Origin: Pseudoroseicyclus aestuarii
GTDB lineage: Bacteria; Pseudomonadota; Alphaproteobacteria; Rhodobacterales; Rhodobacteraceae
Length of the DNA stretch: 64,000 nt
NCBI RefSeq assembly: GCF_003217255.1
Contig: NZ_QJTE01000004.1
Location: forward strand, 124,001 to 188,000
Direction of reading: 5' to 3'
This document shows positions 35,799 to 48,185 of the stretch, piece after piece. Numbering within the stretch: position 1 is the stretch's first letter; the number at the start of each line of letters is the position of its first letter. Position numbers and translations under genes: made by a program. The notes below the pieces were generated by a model. It ran no database searches. It worked only from the letters and a program-made list of their open reading frames with translations, and was not told the DNA's origin.

Positions 35799-36682
35799 TG
35801 AGCGCGATCATCGGCAGCTTCTCCGAGATTTCGGACCGGTTCGATGCCGCCTTCGTCGATCTCTGGGGCTGCATGCACAACGGGGTCAAATCCTGGCCCG
35901 AGGCCATCGCGGCGATGCGCGCCTTTCGCGCGCGTGGAGGGAAGGTGATCCTTGTCACCAACTCTCCCCGCCCCCGGCGCGAGGTCGAGGGGCAGATCGC
36001 CGCCGTCGGCCTGCCCGAGGATTGCTGGGACGCCATCGCCAGCTCCGGCGATTCGGCGCGCGCGGCGATGTACGAGGGCGTCGTCGGCCACCGCGTCTGG
36101 GTCATGGGCGACGACCGGGACGATCCCTTCTTCGCACCGATGAAGCTGGTCGAGAACCCGGTGACCATCGACCGCGTCCCGCTCGATGAGGCGGAGGGCA
36201 TCGTCTGCTGCTCTCCCTTCGACGAGACCGCCGATCCTGAGGTCAACGAGCCGCAGTTCCGCGAGGCCATCGACCGCGGGCTGAAGCTGCTCTGCGCCAA
36301 CCCGGACATCGTCGTCGACCGCGGCGACGATCGGGTCTGGTGCGCCGGGGCGCTGGCGCGGCTTTACAGCCAGATGGGCGGCGAAAGCCTGTACTTCGGC
36401 AAGCCGCATGCCCCGATCTACGATCTGGCGCGGCGGCGCCTCTCGGCGCTTGGCGCGGATGTGCCGGACGACCGGATCGTCTGCATCGGCGACGGCATCC
36501 ATACCGATATCCGCGGCGCGGCGGATGCGGGGCTTGCCTCGCTCTTCATCACCGGCGGGCTGGCGGCGGAAGAGACCGGCACCGACATCCTGTCGGATGG
36601 ACAGCCCAAGGCCGACCTGCTGGACGACTACCTCGCCGAGGCCGTCCTCTCCCCCGACTGGGCCATCGGCTTCCTGCGCTGA
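35798..36682 (+). CDS. TIGR01459-family HAD-type phosphatase
   Basis: This NagD-like HAD hydrolase has 294 residues. Motif I is FVDLWGCMHNG, with the nucleophile Asp; the Trp at the next position is usual for this family. Motif II is LVTNSPRPR, and motif III/IV is in FGKPHAPIYDLA followed by CIGDGIHTDIRGA. It is expected to remove phosphate from a small metabolite, identity unknown. Members are typical of alphaproteobacteria. It is translationally coupled to ppaC (TGATG) and followed by a strong hairpin, so the two form an operon. Confidence 0.92.
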   Translation: MSAIIGSFSEISDRFDAAFVDLWGCMHNGVKSWPEAIAAMRAFRARGGKVILVTNSPRPRREVEGQIAAVGLPEDCWDAIASSGDSARAAMYEGVVGHRVWVMGDDRDDPFFAPMKLVENPVTIDRVPLDEAEGIVCCSPFDETADPEVNEPQFREAIDRGLKLLCANPDIVVDRGDDRVWCAGALARLYSQMGGESLYFGKPHAPIYDLARRRLSALGADVPDDRIVCIGDGIHTDIRGAADAGLASLFITGGLAAEETGTDILSDGQPKADLLDDYLAEAVLSPDWAIGFLR

Positions 36683-36689
36683 AGCCCTC

Positions 36690-36720
36690 GCGGGGCCGCA
36701 CCGACGCTGCGGCCCCGCTT
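36690..36720 (+). terminator. Terminator after the HAD gene
   Basis: GCGGGGCCGCA (36690-36700) pairs perfectly over 11 bp with TGCGGCCCCGC (36708-36718) around a 7-base loop, then TT. The U-run is minimal. Confidence 0.6.
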
Positions 36721-36754
36721 GCACCTGTCGCGGCAAGGGCATAGCTGCTGCCGC

Positions 36755-37720
36755 ATGCGCCGCCACACCGACACCGCAGCCCTTCCGCCCCGCGACCGAG
36801 GCGCCGCCGTGGCCATCGGCAACTTCGACGGCGTGCACCTGGGCCACCAGTCGATCATCGCGCTGACGCAGGCCGAGGCGGCGCGCATCGGTGCCCCCGC
36901 CGGCGTCCTGACCTTCGAGCCGCACCCGCGCGAGGTCTTCGCGCCCGAGGCCCCGCCTTTTCGCCTGATGAACGCCGGCGCCCGCGCCCACCGGCTCGAG
37001 AAGCTGGGCCTCGACGCGCTCTACGAGGTACCCTTCGACCGCGCCCTCGCCGCCCTGAGCCCCGAGGATTTCGCGCGCGAGGTGCTGGTCGGCCGCCTCG
37101 GCATCGCCCATGCGGTGGTGGGCGAGGATTTCTGCTTCGGCAAGGACCGCGCTGGCACGGCGCAGGTGCTGGCCGATCTGGGGCGAGACCTCGGCTTCGG
37201 CGTCACGCAATCGCCGCTGATGGACATGGGCGGGCTACAGGTCAGCTCCACCGCGATCCGCGCCGCCCTCAGCGAGGGGCGCTGCCGCGACGCGGCGCAG
37301 ATGCTGGGCCACTGGCACCGGATCGAGGGCGAGGTGCTGCACGGCGACAAGCGCGGGCGCGAGCTGGGCTACCCGACCGCGAACATGTCGATCAGCGGCC
37401 TGCACCCGCCGCGCTACGGCGTCTATGCCGTGAAGGTCGACGTGCTGGACGGCCCCCATGCCGGCAGCTACGGCGGCGCCGCGAGCATCGGCGTGCGCCC
37501 GATGTTCGAAACGCCCGTGCCGCATTGCGAGACCTTCCTCTTCGACTTCACCGGCGATCTCTACGGCGCGACTCTCTCGGTCGCGCTCGTGGACTGGCTG
37601 CGCCCCGAGCTGCGCTTCGACGGGCTGGAGGCGCTGATCGCGCAGATGGACGCCGATTGCGTGCAGGCGCGCGAGATCCTCGCCCGCACCGGCCCCGCCC
37701 CGAGAACCGCCCATGCGTGA
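36755..37720 (+). CDS. ribF: Bifunctional riboflavin kinase / FAD synthetase
   Basis: This 321-residue enzyme makes FMN and then FAD from riboflavin. The N-terminal adenylyltransferase half has IGNFDGVHLGHQ with the GH nucleotidyl-transfer motif and FEPHPREVF. LQVSSTAIRAALSEG ends that half. The C-terminal flavokinase barrel has DKRGRELGYPTANM, the riboflavin/ATP-binding signature. The ATG at 36755 places the conserved GNFDG at about residue 24; a TTG further upstream (36719) sits in the terminator and is rejected. It overlaps the YcgN-like gene by 8 bases. Confidence 0.96.
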   Translation: MRRHTDTAALPPRDRGAAVAIGNFDGVHLGHQSIIALTQAEAARIGAPAGVLTFEPHPREVFAPEAPPFRLMNAGARAHRLEKLGLDALYEVPFDRALAALSPEDFAREVLVGRLGIAHAVVGEDFCFGKDRAGTAQVLADLGRDLGFGVTQSPLMDMGGLQVSSTAIRAALSEGRCRDAAQMLGHWHRIEGEVLHGDKRGRELGYPTANMSISGLHPPRYGVYAVKVDVLDGPHAGSYGGAASIGVRPMFETPVPHCETFLFDFTGDLYGATLSVALVDWLRPELRFDGLEALIAQMDADCVQAREILARTGPAPRTAHA

Positions 37721-38162
37721 GATGCGTCCCCGCTTCTGGGAGCTGCCGCTGAGCCGCCTGAACCCCACCGAGTGGGAGGCGCTTTGCGACGGCTGCGGCA
37801 AGTGCTGCCTGAACAAGCTCGAGGACGAGGAGACGGGCGAGGTCGCGCTGACCGACGTCGCCTGCCGTCTTTTCGACGGCGCGACCTGCCTGTGCTCGCG
37901 CTACGAGACGCGGCACCAGTACGTGCCCGAATGCATCGTCCTGAGCCCCGGCAAGATCGCCGAGACGATGTACTGGCTGCCCGGCACCTGCGCCTATCGC
38001 CTGCGCTACGAGGGCAAGCCCCTGCCCCACTGGCACCACCTGCTGACCGGCAGTTTGGAGACGGTGCACGAGGAGGGGCTGACCCTGCGCGGCCGCACCG
38101 TCTCGGAGATGGAGGTGGAGGAGGACGACTGGGAGGATCACATCATAGAGGAGCCGACCTGA
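37713..38162 (+). CDS. YcgN/UPF0260-family Cys-cluster protein
   Basis: The protein has 149 residues. The Cys-rich motif CDGCGKCC near residue 27, followed by CRLFD, CLCSRYETR and PGTCAYRLRYEGKPL, defines the UPF0260 (YcgN) family of YkgJ-type zinc- or iron-binding proteins. The function is unknown. Overlap with ribF by 8 bases and a stop directly abutting the threonine aldolase start place it in one transcription unit with them. Confidence 0.93.
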   Translation: MREMRPRFWELPLSRLNPTEWEALCDGCGKCCLNKLEDEETGEVALTDVACRLFDGATCLCSRYETRHQYVPECIVLSPGKIAETMYWLPGTCAYRLRYEGKPLPHWHHLLTGSLETVHEEGLTLRGRTVSEMEVEEDDWEDHIIEEPT

Positions 38163-39215
38163 ATGTTTCTGGTCTCCGACAATACCGGCCCCGTGCACCC
38201 CTCGGTGCTCGAGGCGCTGACCCGCGCGAACGAGGCCTATGTCGCCGGCTACGGCGCCGATGACGCCAGCGCCCGCGCGGTGCAGGCGATCCGCGACCTC
38301 TTCGAGGCGCCCGAGGCGGCGGTCCACCTCGTCGCCACCGGGACGGCGGCCAACTCGCTGATCCTGGCCAGCATGGCGCAGCCCTGGTCCACGATCTTCT
38401 GCGCCCCCATGGCCCATATCCAGGAAGACGAGTGCAACGCGCCCGAGTTCTTCTCGGGCGGCGCCAAGCTGACGCTGGTCGAGGCCGAGAACGCGAAGAT
38501 CACCCCCGCCGCCCTGCGCGCCGCCATTGCGGCCGAGCAGACGCGCGGCGTGCACGGGCCCAAGCGTGGCCCCGTCTCGATCACCAATGCCACCGAGAAG
38601 GGGACGGTCTACAGCCCCGCCGAGGTCGCGGCCCTCGCCGAGGTGACGAAGGAATACGGCCTGCCGCTGCACATGGACGGCGCGCGCTTTTCCAACGCCG
38701 TCGCCGCCCTGGGCTGCACCCCGGCCGAGATCACCTGGAAGGCCGGCGTCTCGGCCCTCTCCTTCGGGGGCACGAAGAACGGGCTGATGGGCGTCGAGGC
38801 GGCGGTCTTCTTCGATCCTGCCCTCGCGGCGGAGTTCGAGTATCGGCGCAAGCGCGGCGGCCACCTCTTCTCCAAGCACCGCTACCTCTCGGCGCAGATG
38901 GAGGCCTATATCGAGGGCGACCTCTGGCATGACCTCGCGACTCGCGCCAACGAGGCCTGCGCCCACCTGCTGCGGGGCCTGCGCCAGATCCCGCAGGTCG
39001 AGATCGCCTTCGAGCCGGAGGCGAACATCATCTTCGCCAGCTTCCCGCGCGAGATGCACCAGCGCCTTCGCAAGGCCGGGGCCCAGTATTCGGTCTGGTC
39101 CGGCGATGTCGAGACTGGCGATCCGGCCGAGATGCTGACCGCCCGCATGGTCACCGACTGGTCGCAGGATCTCGCGCAGATCGACCACATGCTCGCGGTG
39201 ATGCGCGGCGCTTAG
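38163..39215 (+). CDS. ltaE: Low-specificity L-threonine aldolase
   Basis: This 350-residue PLP enzyme cleaves L-threonine and allo-threonine to glycine and acetaldehyde. The PLP lysine is K205 in SFGGTKNGLMG. HMDGARFSNAVAALG carries the cofactor-binding Asp and Arg, and TGTAANSLILA near residue 60 binds the cofactor phosphate. Length and order are normal for the beta-eliminating lyase family. It starts at the base after the upstream stop. A 10-bp inverted repeat follows 16 bases after its own stop. Confidence 0.94.
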   Translation: MFLVSDNTGPVHPSVLEALTRANEAYVAGYGADDASARAVQAIRDLFEAPEAAVHLVATGTAANSLILASMAQPWSTIFCAPMAHIQEDECNAPEFFSGGAKLTLVEAENAKITPAALRAAIAAEQTRGVHGPKRGPVSITNATEKGTVYSPAEVAALAEVTKEYGLPLHMDGARFSNAVAALGCTPAEITWKAGVSALSFGGTKNGLMGVEAAVFFDPALAAEFEYRRKRGGHLFSKHRYLSAQMEAYIEGDLWHDLATRANEACAHLLRGLRQIPQVEIAFEPEANIIFASFPREMHQRLRKAGAQYSVWSGDVETGDPAEMLTARMVTDWSQDLAQIDHMLAVMRGA

Positions 39216-39231
39216 GGGACCATTTACCATG

Positions 39232-39269
39232 CCGTCGTAGATCGGCCTCACTGGATTGTTCTACGACGG
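39232..39269. promoter_or_regulatory. 10-bp perfect inverted repeat after ltaE
   Basis: CCGTCGTAGA (39232-39241) and TCTACGACGG (39260-39269) flank an 18-base spacer. No U-run follows. It ends just before the ribosome-site-like GGAG of the first tiny ORF, so it may be an operator or a 5' structure for the tiny ORF pair rather than a terminator of ltaE. Confidence 0.45.
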
Positions 39270-39301
39270 AGCCCCAGATAACCCACACGCTCTTTTCGGC
39301 C

Positions 39302-39466
39302 ATGGCCAAAGCTGCCATGGATGCCGAAGACGCTGGTTTCACCGAAACCGCCCGCGCCATGCAGGCGGTGCTGTCCTCTTTCGTGGTGGCGGAGATGACC
39401 CTGCCGGTCGTCACCCCGCCCCACGAACCGGCCCCCTGCGCGTCCGCCGTTATGGAAGCGGCATGA
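39302..39466 (+). CDS. Tiny hypothetical protein (54-62 residues), first of a coupled pair
   Basis: From the ATG the frame encodes 54 residues (MAKAAMDAEDAGFTETARAM...), an amphipathic helical protein with a Pro-rich tail and one Cys. This ATG has no ribosome site. Eight codons upstream, an in-frame ATA at 39278 sits six bases after GGAG, exactly where a start should be, giving THTLFSAMAKAAM at the front. So the gene may use a non-canonical ATA or have lost its start by ATG-to-ATA mutation. The stop overlaps the next ORF as ATGA. I do not recognise a family. Confidence 0.5.
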   Translation: MAKAAMDAEDAGFTETARAMQAVLSSFVVAEMTLPVVTPPHEPAPCASAVMEAA

Positions 39467-39690
39467 TCAGCGCGCCCTGCGCTCTCGACATGGCGCGGCT
39501 GCTCGGCCGGGTCATGCGCTATGCCAGCGACAGCGGCAACGAGCTGCTCGTCATCCAGGGCCGCATGGCGGCGCTAACGGCCTGCATCGAGATGAAGCAC
39601 GACCCACAGGTCCACCTTCTCGAAGAGCTTGCCTTGGGCCGCCCCCGCGCCCGTCCGGCAGAAATCCCCGGCACGGGACGGCCAATCTGA
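39463..39690 (+). CDS. Tiny hypothetical protein (75 residues), second of a coupled pair
   Basis: It starts at an ATGA overlap with the preceding tiny ORF and encodes MISAPCALDMARLLGRVM..., with a likely helical N-terminal 55 residues and a basic Pro-rich tail. The spacing implies coupled translation. A perfect 8-bp hairpin follows 12 bases after the stop. I do not recognise a family; the pair could be a small conserved alphaproteobacterial unit. Confidence 0.5.
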   Translation: MISAPCALDMARLLGRVMRYASDSGNELLVIQGRMAALTACIEMKHDPQVHLLEELALGRPRARPAEIPGTGRPI

Positions 39691-39702
39691 TCTTGCCCTG
39701 CC

Positions 39703-39722
39703 CTGCCCCGGAACCGGGGCAG
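39703..39722 (+). terminator. Hairpin after the tiny ORF pair
   Basis: CTGCCCCG-GAAC-CGGGGCAG is a perfect 8-bp stem with a tetraloop, without a U-run. It plausibly marks the 3' end of the tiny ORF transcript. Confidence 0.5.
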
Positions 39723-39851
39723 AGCATGTCTCGCCCCGGTCGAAACGCAGGGCCGGGCCGCAACCTGAACATTGGTCATGTTTGCCTCGCCCCATCGCTG
39801 TGCTAGGGCGTGGCAACCGCCGCCGCCCGGGCGGCCTCGCGAGGAAGACCG

Positions 39852-40871
39852 ATGGCCAGCGTCAACGAGCCCAAGCTCATCTCCGGCAATGCCAACCGCC
39901 CCCTCTCACAGGCCGTCGCCCGGCGCATGTCGATGCACAGGGGCATGAACGTCAGCCTCGTCGATGCCCGCGTTGAACGGTTCAACGACCAAGAAATTTT
40001 CGTCGAGGTCTACGAGAACATCCGCGGCGAGGACATGTTCATCATCCAGTCGACGTCGAATCCGGCGAACGACAACCTGATGGAACTGCTCGTCATGGCC
40101 GACGCCTTGCGCCGGTCTTCGGCAGCCCGGATCACGGCCGTCATTCCCTACTTCGGCTACGCGCGACAGGATCGTCGCACCAAGTCGCGCACCCCAATCA
40201 GCGCCAAGCTGGTCGCCAATCTTATCACCCAGGCGGGGATTGACCGCGTACTGACGATGGACCTGCACGCGGCCCAGATCCAGGGCTTCTTCGACATTCC
40301 CGTCGACAACCTCTACGCTGCGCCGATCTTCGGCCTCGACATCCTGCACCATTTCCGCGAGCACCGGCAGGACCTGATGATGGTCTCTCCCGACATTGGC
40401 GGCGTGGCCCGCGCGCGCGATCTCGCGCAGCGACTCGGCGTGCCGCTGGCGGTGGTGGACAAGCGGCGCGAGAAGGCCGGTGAAGTGGCGGACATGACGG
40501 TGATCGGCGACGTGGCGGGCAAGACCTGCATTGTGGTCGACGACATCGCCGATACCGCGGGCACCCTCTGCAAGGCCGCCGAGGTGCTGCAGGAGGCCGG
40601 CGCCACCGAGGTGCACAGCTACGTCACCCATGGCGTGCTCTCCGATCCGGCGGTCGCCCGGCTCGAGAACTCGGTCATGAAGTCGCTGGTGATCACCGAC
40701 TCGATCCAGCCGACGCAGAAGATCAAGGACTGCAGCCGCATCCGCATCGTCCCCACCGCGCCGATCTTCGCCCAGGCGATCCTGAACACCTGGAGCGGCA
40801 CCTCCGTCTCTTCGCTGATCGACCAGGAGACGCTCTCGCCGATCTACGAGGGCATGTACTCGGCCGCCTAA
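39852..40871 (+). CDS. prs: Ribose-phosphate pyrophosphokinase
   Basis: This 339-residue enzyme transfers pyrophosphate from ATP to ribose-5-phosphate, giving PRPP for nucleotides, His and Trp. The ATP-binding loop is [12 protein letters not shown], the PRPP synthase signature is [19 protein letters not shown], and the PRPP-binding loop is [12 protein letters not shown]. The N terminus is about 20 residues longer than in E. coli Prs. ATG 39852 is preceded by GAGGAAG; the upstream frame from 39810 is not supported. Confidence 0.97.
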   Translation: MASVNEPKLISGNANRPLSQAVARRMSMHRGMNVSLVDARVERFNDQEIFVEVYENIRGEDMFIIQSTSNPANDNLMELLVMADALRRSSAARITAVIPYFGYARQDRRTKSRTPISAKLVANLITQAGIDRVLTMDLHAAQIQGFFDIPVDNLYAAPIFGLDILHHFREHRQDLMMVSPDIGGVARARDLAQRLGVPLAVVDKRREKAGEVADMTVIGDVAGKTCIVVDDIADTAGTLCKAAEVLQEAGATEVHSYVTHGVLSDPAVARLENSVMKSLVITDSIQPTQKIKDCSRIRIVPTAPIFAQAILNTWSGTSVSSLIDQETLSPIYEGMYSAA

Positions 40872-41183
40872 AGGCGCCCGGGACGGCGGCATACCCGGCG
40901 TCTTGCGCTGTGCGCCTGGTTGGTCGGGGCCTCCGGCGGGGATATTTTCAAAGAGAAGAAGCAAGGTTCCGTTAACCTTGCGCGCCTAGGCTCGACCGGC
41001 GGTACAGGCGGGGACGCCGATGACCGCAAGAGGAGACGCCCTTCGTCGCCCCGCCAAGAGCCGGGCGATGAAGGGCCGCCGCCCCTCCTTCTTCTCTTTT
41101 TTAAATATCCCCGCCGGAGGCATAGGCCGCGGCCCGCCCAACACCCGTCACGAAGAGCGCTGCGCGACCGATGGCACAAACGG
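40872..41183. other. Intergenic region between prs and atpC
   Basis: About 310 bases without a gene. It contains an 8-bp hairpin (GCAAGGTT-CCGTT-AACCTTGC, 40961-40981) that could end prs transcription, and the inverted pair of dispersed elements listed separately. Confidence 0.6.
40929..41121. repeat. Inverted pair of the dispersed GGGGATATTT element
   Basis: The left arm (40929-40961) reads GCCTCCGGCGGGGATATTT then TCAAAGAGAAGAAG. The right arm (41088-41121) is its reverse complement with a slightly longer A-run. The arms share a perfect 19-base block and an AAAGAGAAGAAG block. The 126 bases between have no coding frame. The layout resembles a small MITE, but a single half-copy at 8.99 kb suggests independent copies facing each other. 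Confidence 0.65.
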
Positions 41184-41210
41184 AAAAAGGCCCCGCCGTG
41201 GCGGGGCCTT
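41184..41210 (-). terminator. ATP synthase operon terminator
   Basis: On the minus strand GGCCCCGCC-AC-GGCGGGGCC (41189-41208) is followed by TTTTT, 22 bases after the atpC stop. It is a clear intrinsic terminator. Confidence 0.9.
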
Positions 41211-41230
41211 CGCCTTCAATCGCGGAGCGA

Positions 41231-41668
41231 TCAGAAGTTGGACTGGTTCGGATCGAGTCCGATATGGCCGCCGACGGCCACCATGTCCTCGACCAGCTTG
41301 GCCGCATCGTCGACCAGGCCGGGCTCGTTCTCGGCGTTCTCCTTGGCCTGCGCATGGCTGCGCTTGGCGTCGGAGAGCATCTCGTTGAAGGTTTCCTGCG
41401 TCATCTCGTCCCGGTGGACCGAGCGCTCGGCCAGGACCGAGACCTCTTCCGCACCGACCTGGGCGAAGCCGCCGGAGACCACGTATTCGTCGGTCTTGCC
41501 GTCGTGCAGCACCCGGAGCAGCCCCGGACGCAGCGTGGTGATGACGGGGAGGTGCCCCGCCATCGCCGTGAGATCCCCGTCCGTGCCGGGAATCTGGACC
41601 TCGGTCGCCTTGTAGGACGCAACGCGCCGCTCGGGGCTGACGAGGTCGAACTGAAGCGACTCTGCCAT
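41231..41668 (-). CDS. atpC: F1 ATP synthase epsilon subunit
   Basis: This 145-residue rotor-stalk subunit couples F0 rotation to the catalytic head and can inhibit hydrolysis. The N-terminal beta-sandwich reads LQFDLVSPERRV, VQIPGTDGDLTAMAGHLPVITTL and GFAQVGAEEVSVLAE. The C-terminal helical part continues (RSHAQAKENAENEPG). It is slightly longer than in E. coli, with an acidic tail. It starts 2 bases after atpD and is the last gene of atpHAGDC. Confidence 0.97.
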   Translation of the reverse strand: MAESLQFDLVSPERRVASYKATEVQIPGTDGDLTAMAGHLPVITTLRPGLLRVLHDGKTDEYVVSGGFAQVGAEEVSVLAERSVHRDEMTQETFNEMLSDAKRSHAQAKENAENEPGLVDDAAKLVEDMVAVGGHIGLDPNQSNF

Positions 41669-41670
41669 GA

Positions 41671-43999
<2,329 letters not shown>

Positions 44000-44029
44000 T
44001 GGCCAGCCCTCCCTTCAGGTCGGTCAGTC

Positions 44030-45567
<1,538 letters not shown>

Positions 45568-45568
<1 letters not shown>

Positions 45569-46128
45569 TACCGGGCCTCTTTCATGACATTCTGCAGGGA
45601 CTGGAGCTTCGAGCGGATCGAGGTGTCGATCATCTTCGAGCCCAGCTTGACGACGAGGCCGCCGATCAGCCCCTCGTCCACCATCTGGTGCAAGCGCACG
45701 TCGCGCCCGGCCTGCGCCTTCAGCGCGGCGGAGAGCTCTTGCGTTTGCGTTTCGGTCAGCGGCTTGGCGCTGGTGACGTCGGCCGTCACCTCGCCCCGCT
45801 CTTCGGCGAGCCGCTCCTTGAGCGCGCGGATCAGCTGCGGCAGCACGAAAAGACGACGCTTTTCGGCCATGACGCCCAGCAGGCCGACCATCGTCTGCGA
45901 CAGGTCCATCTTGCGCGCCACGGCGAGCACGCCGTCCCGCTGCTCGCCGCGCGCATAGATCGGCGAATTGATCAGGTCACGCAGGTCGGCGCTGTCATTC
46001 AGCGCCGCTTCCAGCGCCTCGGTATCCGAGCTCAGCCGGTCGAGGCCATCCCCCTCCCGTGCGAGGTCGAAGGCTGCTGAGGCGTAGCGCCCCGCTATGC
46101 CGGTCGAGATCGAAGCTGATTCAGACAC
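45568..46128 (-). CDS. atpH: F1 ATP synthase delta subunit
   Basis: This 186-residue peripheral-stalk subunit holds the F1 head to F0. The N-terminal helical domain reads [14 protein letters not shown], and the C-terminal signature is [29 protein letters not shown]. The start is GTG at 46128, because conservation begins there ([15 protein letters not shown]) with GGAAGG upstream; the longer frame to 46215 is not conserved in character. It is the first gene of the F1 operon; F0 genes are elsewhere, as is usual in this group. Confidence 0.97.
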
Positions 46129-46226
46129 ATCCACCCTTCCGCTGTCTGGCCCGCCGCCGCCCCATCTGGCGCCGACCGGGCAGCGTAACGACCCACGCCG
46201 CGCGGGGGCCTTCAAAAATCAGAGGC

Positions 46227-46255
46227 GATGTAGCAGAGCCCTAAGGGTGCCGCAA
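46227..46255 (-). promoter_or_regulatory. Candidate atpHAGDC promoter
   Basis: On the minus strand, TTGCGG (46250-46255), 17 bases and TACATC (46227-46232) lie about 100 bases upstream of the atpH GTG. The -10 is the same as that of groESL. The -35 is only a partial match. Confidence 0.45.
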
Positions 46256-46359
46256 CCGGCTAGCTGCCGCCCAAGCGCCGCAACCGCCCCATCTTTTCGC
46301 CCGCGGCCACCGCCCCCCATCGGCCAGGGCCGCGCGCCCGCGCCATTTCGCGTCAAGGT

Positions 46360-47145
46360 TTAGCCATAGTCAATGCTGTTGGCGAGGCCCCGCCCGTAGC
46401 GGGCGGGTTCCGGCACCGGCGCGCCGATCCCCTCGAGCACGCGCAGCGGTTTGCGCACACGCTCGCTCAGCCCCGGACGGGTCGGCGCCGTCACCTGCTT
46501 GCTGACCTCGACGATCAGCACACCGCCTGCGGCAAAGACCGGCAGGTGCCGCCCCACCCCCTCGAGGACCTGCGCCGCCCGGCGCCAGCCGCGATGGACC
46601 GAAGGCGGCTGGTACAGGGCCGAGACCGCCTTCTCGGTACTGAAGCGATGCGTCTGCAACTGCGCCTCGAGCTGGCCCATGCTGTAGGGCCGCCCGTAGC
46701 CGAAGGGCGTCCGGTCCGAGCGCGACCAGAGCCCGGCGCGGTTCGGCACGACGAAGACCGCGCGCCCGCCCGGATCGAGCACCCGCCAGCATTCCTCGAG
46801 CAGGGCCGAGGGATGCTCCGATGTCTCGAGCCCGTGCATCACCACCAGCCGGTCCACCTGTCCGCTGCGCAGCGGCCAGAGCGTCTCTTCGCACAGCACG
46901 CTGACATTGGGACGCGCCGGCGGCCAGGGCATCACGCCCTGCGGCGCCGGCATCAGCCCGATCACCCGCTCCGCATCGGCAAGGTAGGGCCGCAGCAGGG
47001 GCACGGCAAAGCCGTAGCCGACCACCGTCTGCCCCCGCGCCCCGGGCCAGATCTGCAGCAAGGTGTCGCGGATCGCCTTCTGCGCCGCGCGCCCCAAGGC
47101 ACTGCGATAGTAGAAATTGCGCAGGTCGATCGCGTCCAGGTGCAT
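46360..47145 (-). CDS. SAM-dependent methyltransferase-like protein
   Basis: This class I methyltransferase-like protein has 261 residues. It begins [20 protein letters not shown]. The glycine-rich motif I is weak ([18 protein letters not shown]). [22 protein letters not shown] matches the usual post-II/III region (LkPGGr). The order of elements and [17 protein letters not shown] fit a methyltransferase_11-type fold. The target is unknown. It is divergent from gloB, with a 63-base gap, as seen in related genomes where this protein sits beside glyoxalase II. Confidence 0.82.
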   Translation of the reverse strand: MHLDAIDLRNFYYRSALGRAAQKAIRDTLLQIWPGARGQTVVGYGFAVPLLRPYLADAERVIGLMPAPQGVMPWPPARPNVSVLCEETLWPLRSGQVDRLVVMHGLETSEHPSALLEECWRVLDPGGRAVFVVPNRAGLWSRSDRTPFGYGRPYSMGQLEAQLQTHRFSTEKAVSALYQPPSVHRGWRRAAQVLEGVGRHLPVFAAGGVLIVEVSKQVTAPTRPGLSERVRKPLRVLEGIGAPVPEPARYGRGLANSIDYG

Positions 47146-47208
47146 TGCGGGGGGCCGGTCCTTCCGTCAGTCTCGACCGGCACCTTAACAGCAAAGGCCC
47201 GCACCGCC

Positions 47209-47985
47209 ATGCCCCAGGACACCGCGCCGCTCACCCTTGTCACCGTGCCGTGCCGGACCGACAACTACGCCTTCCTGCTGCACGATGAGGCCAGCGGCGC
47301 CACCGCGCTGGTCGATGCGCCCGAGGCCGCGCCGATCCAGGCAGAGCTGGACCGCCGCGGCTGGACCCTGTCCGACATCCTGATCACCCACCACCACGAC
47401 GACCACGTCGACGGGCTCGCCGCCCTGCGCGGCGAGGCGCGGGTGATTGGCGCCGCCGCCGACGCGCATCGTCTGCCGCCGCTGGACCTGGCCGTGGCAC
47501 CGGGCGGGGCCCTTGACGTGCTGGGGCAGGAAACCCAGATCATCGACGTGCCCGGCCATACCGTCGGACATATCGCCTTCTACATCCCCGACAGCGGCCT
47601 TCTGTTCACCGGCGACAGCCTGATGGCCCTTGGCTGCGGCCGGCTCTTCGAGGGAAGCCCCGCCCAGATGTGGGACAGCCTGTCCCGCCTCGCCCAGCTG
47701 CCGCCCGAGACGCAGGTCTGTTCGGGCCACGAATACACCCGGGCCAATGGCCGCTTCGCCCTCTCGGTCGACGGAGGCAACGCCGCCCTGCACCGCCGTG
47801 TCGCCGAGGTCGCCGCCGCACGCGAGGCCGGCCGGCCCACCGTCCCCTCCCTCCTGCAGCAGGAGCTGGAGACGAATCCCTTCCTTCGGGCCGGCGACCC
47901 GGAGCTGCGCCGCAGCGCGGGGATCGCTCAGATGAGCCCCGAGGAAGCCTTTGCAGAGCTTCGGCGACGCAAGGACAGTTTCTGA
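47209..47985 (+). CDS. gloB: Hydroxyacylglutathione hydrolase (glyoxalase II)
   Basis: This 258-residue metallo-beta-lactamase-fold enzyme hydrolyses S-lactoylglutathione to lactate and glutathione, finishing methylglyoxal detoxification. Metal ligands are visible in ILITHHHDDHVDGL, VPGHTVGHIAFY, FTGDSLMALGCGRLFEG and CSGHEYTRANGRFAL. The C-terminal substrate-binding helices (PTVPSLLQQELETNPFLR) are complete. The ATG at 47209 gives the normal length; the frame extends much further upstream but is only a shadow of the divergent gene. Confidence 0.96.
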   Translation: MPQDTAPLTLVTVPCRTDNYAFLLHDEASGATALVDAPEAAPIQAELDRRGWTLSDILITHHHDDHVDGLAALRGEARVIGAAADAHRLPPLDLAVAPGGALDVLGQETQIIDVPGHTVGHIAFYIPDSGLLFTGDSLMALGCGRLFEGSPAQMWDSLSRLAQLPPETQVCSGHEYTRANGRFALSVDGGNAALHRRVAEVAAAREAGRPTVPSLLQQELETNPFLRAGDPELRRSAGIAQMSPEEAFAELRRRKDSF

Positions 47986-48089
47986 AACCGCCTGCCTCAT
48001 TTGCAGGCACTGCACAGCGGAAAGGCACCCCAGAAGGACACAGCTCTGTGACACCGGGCCGCCCCGCGCCGTGATGAGCAAAGAAATGG

Positions 48090-48115
48090 CTTGAAGCGCG
48101 GCGGATAAACCCGAT
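48090..48115 (+). promoter_or_regulatory. Sigma32-like heat-shock promoter of clpA
   Basis: CTTGAA (48090-48095), 14 bases, then CCCGAT (48110-48115) closely match the heat-shock promoter pattern CTTGAA-N13/14-CCCCAT. It lies 70 bases before the clpA GTG. Confidence 0.6.
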
Positions 48116-48185
48116 CTTTATTCCAAGAGGCCACGGTCTGGTTGGGACCCTTACCCTCCGGACCCCCGACAGAGGAGCACATCCA

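Noticed and set aside
40929..41121. Insertion sequence or transposon
   Set aside because: No transposase frame lies between the inverted arms; the region is too short and non-coding.
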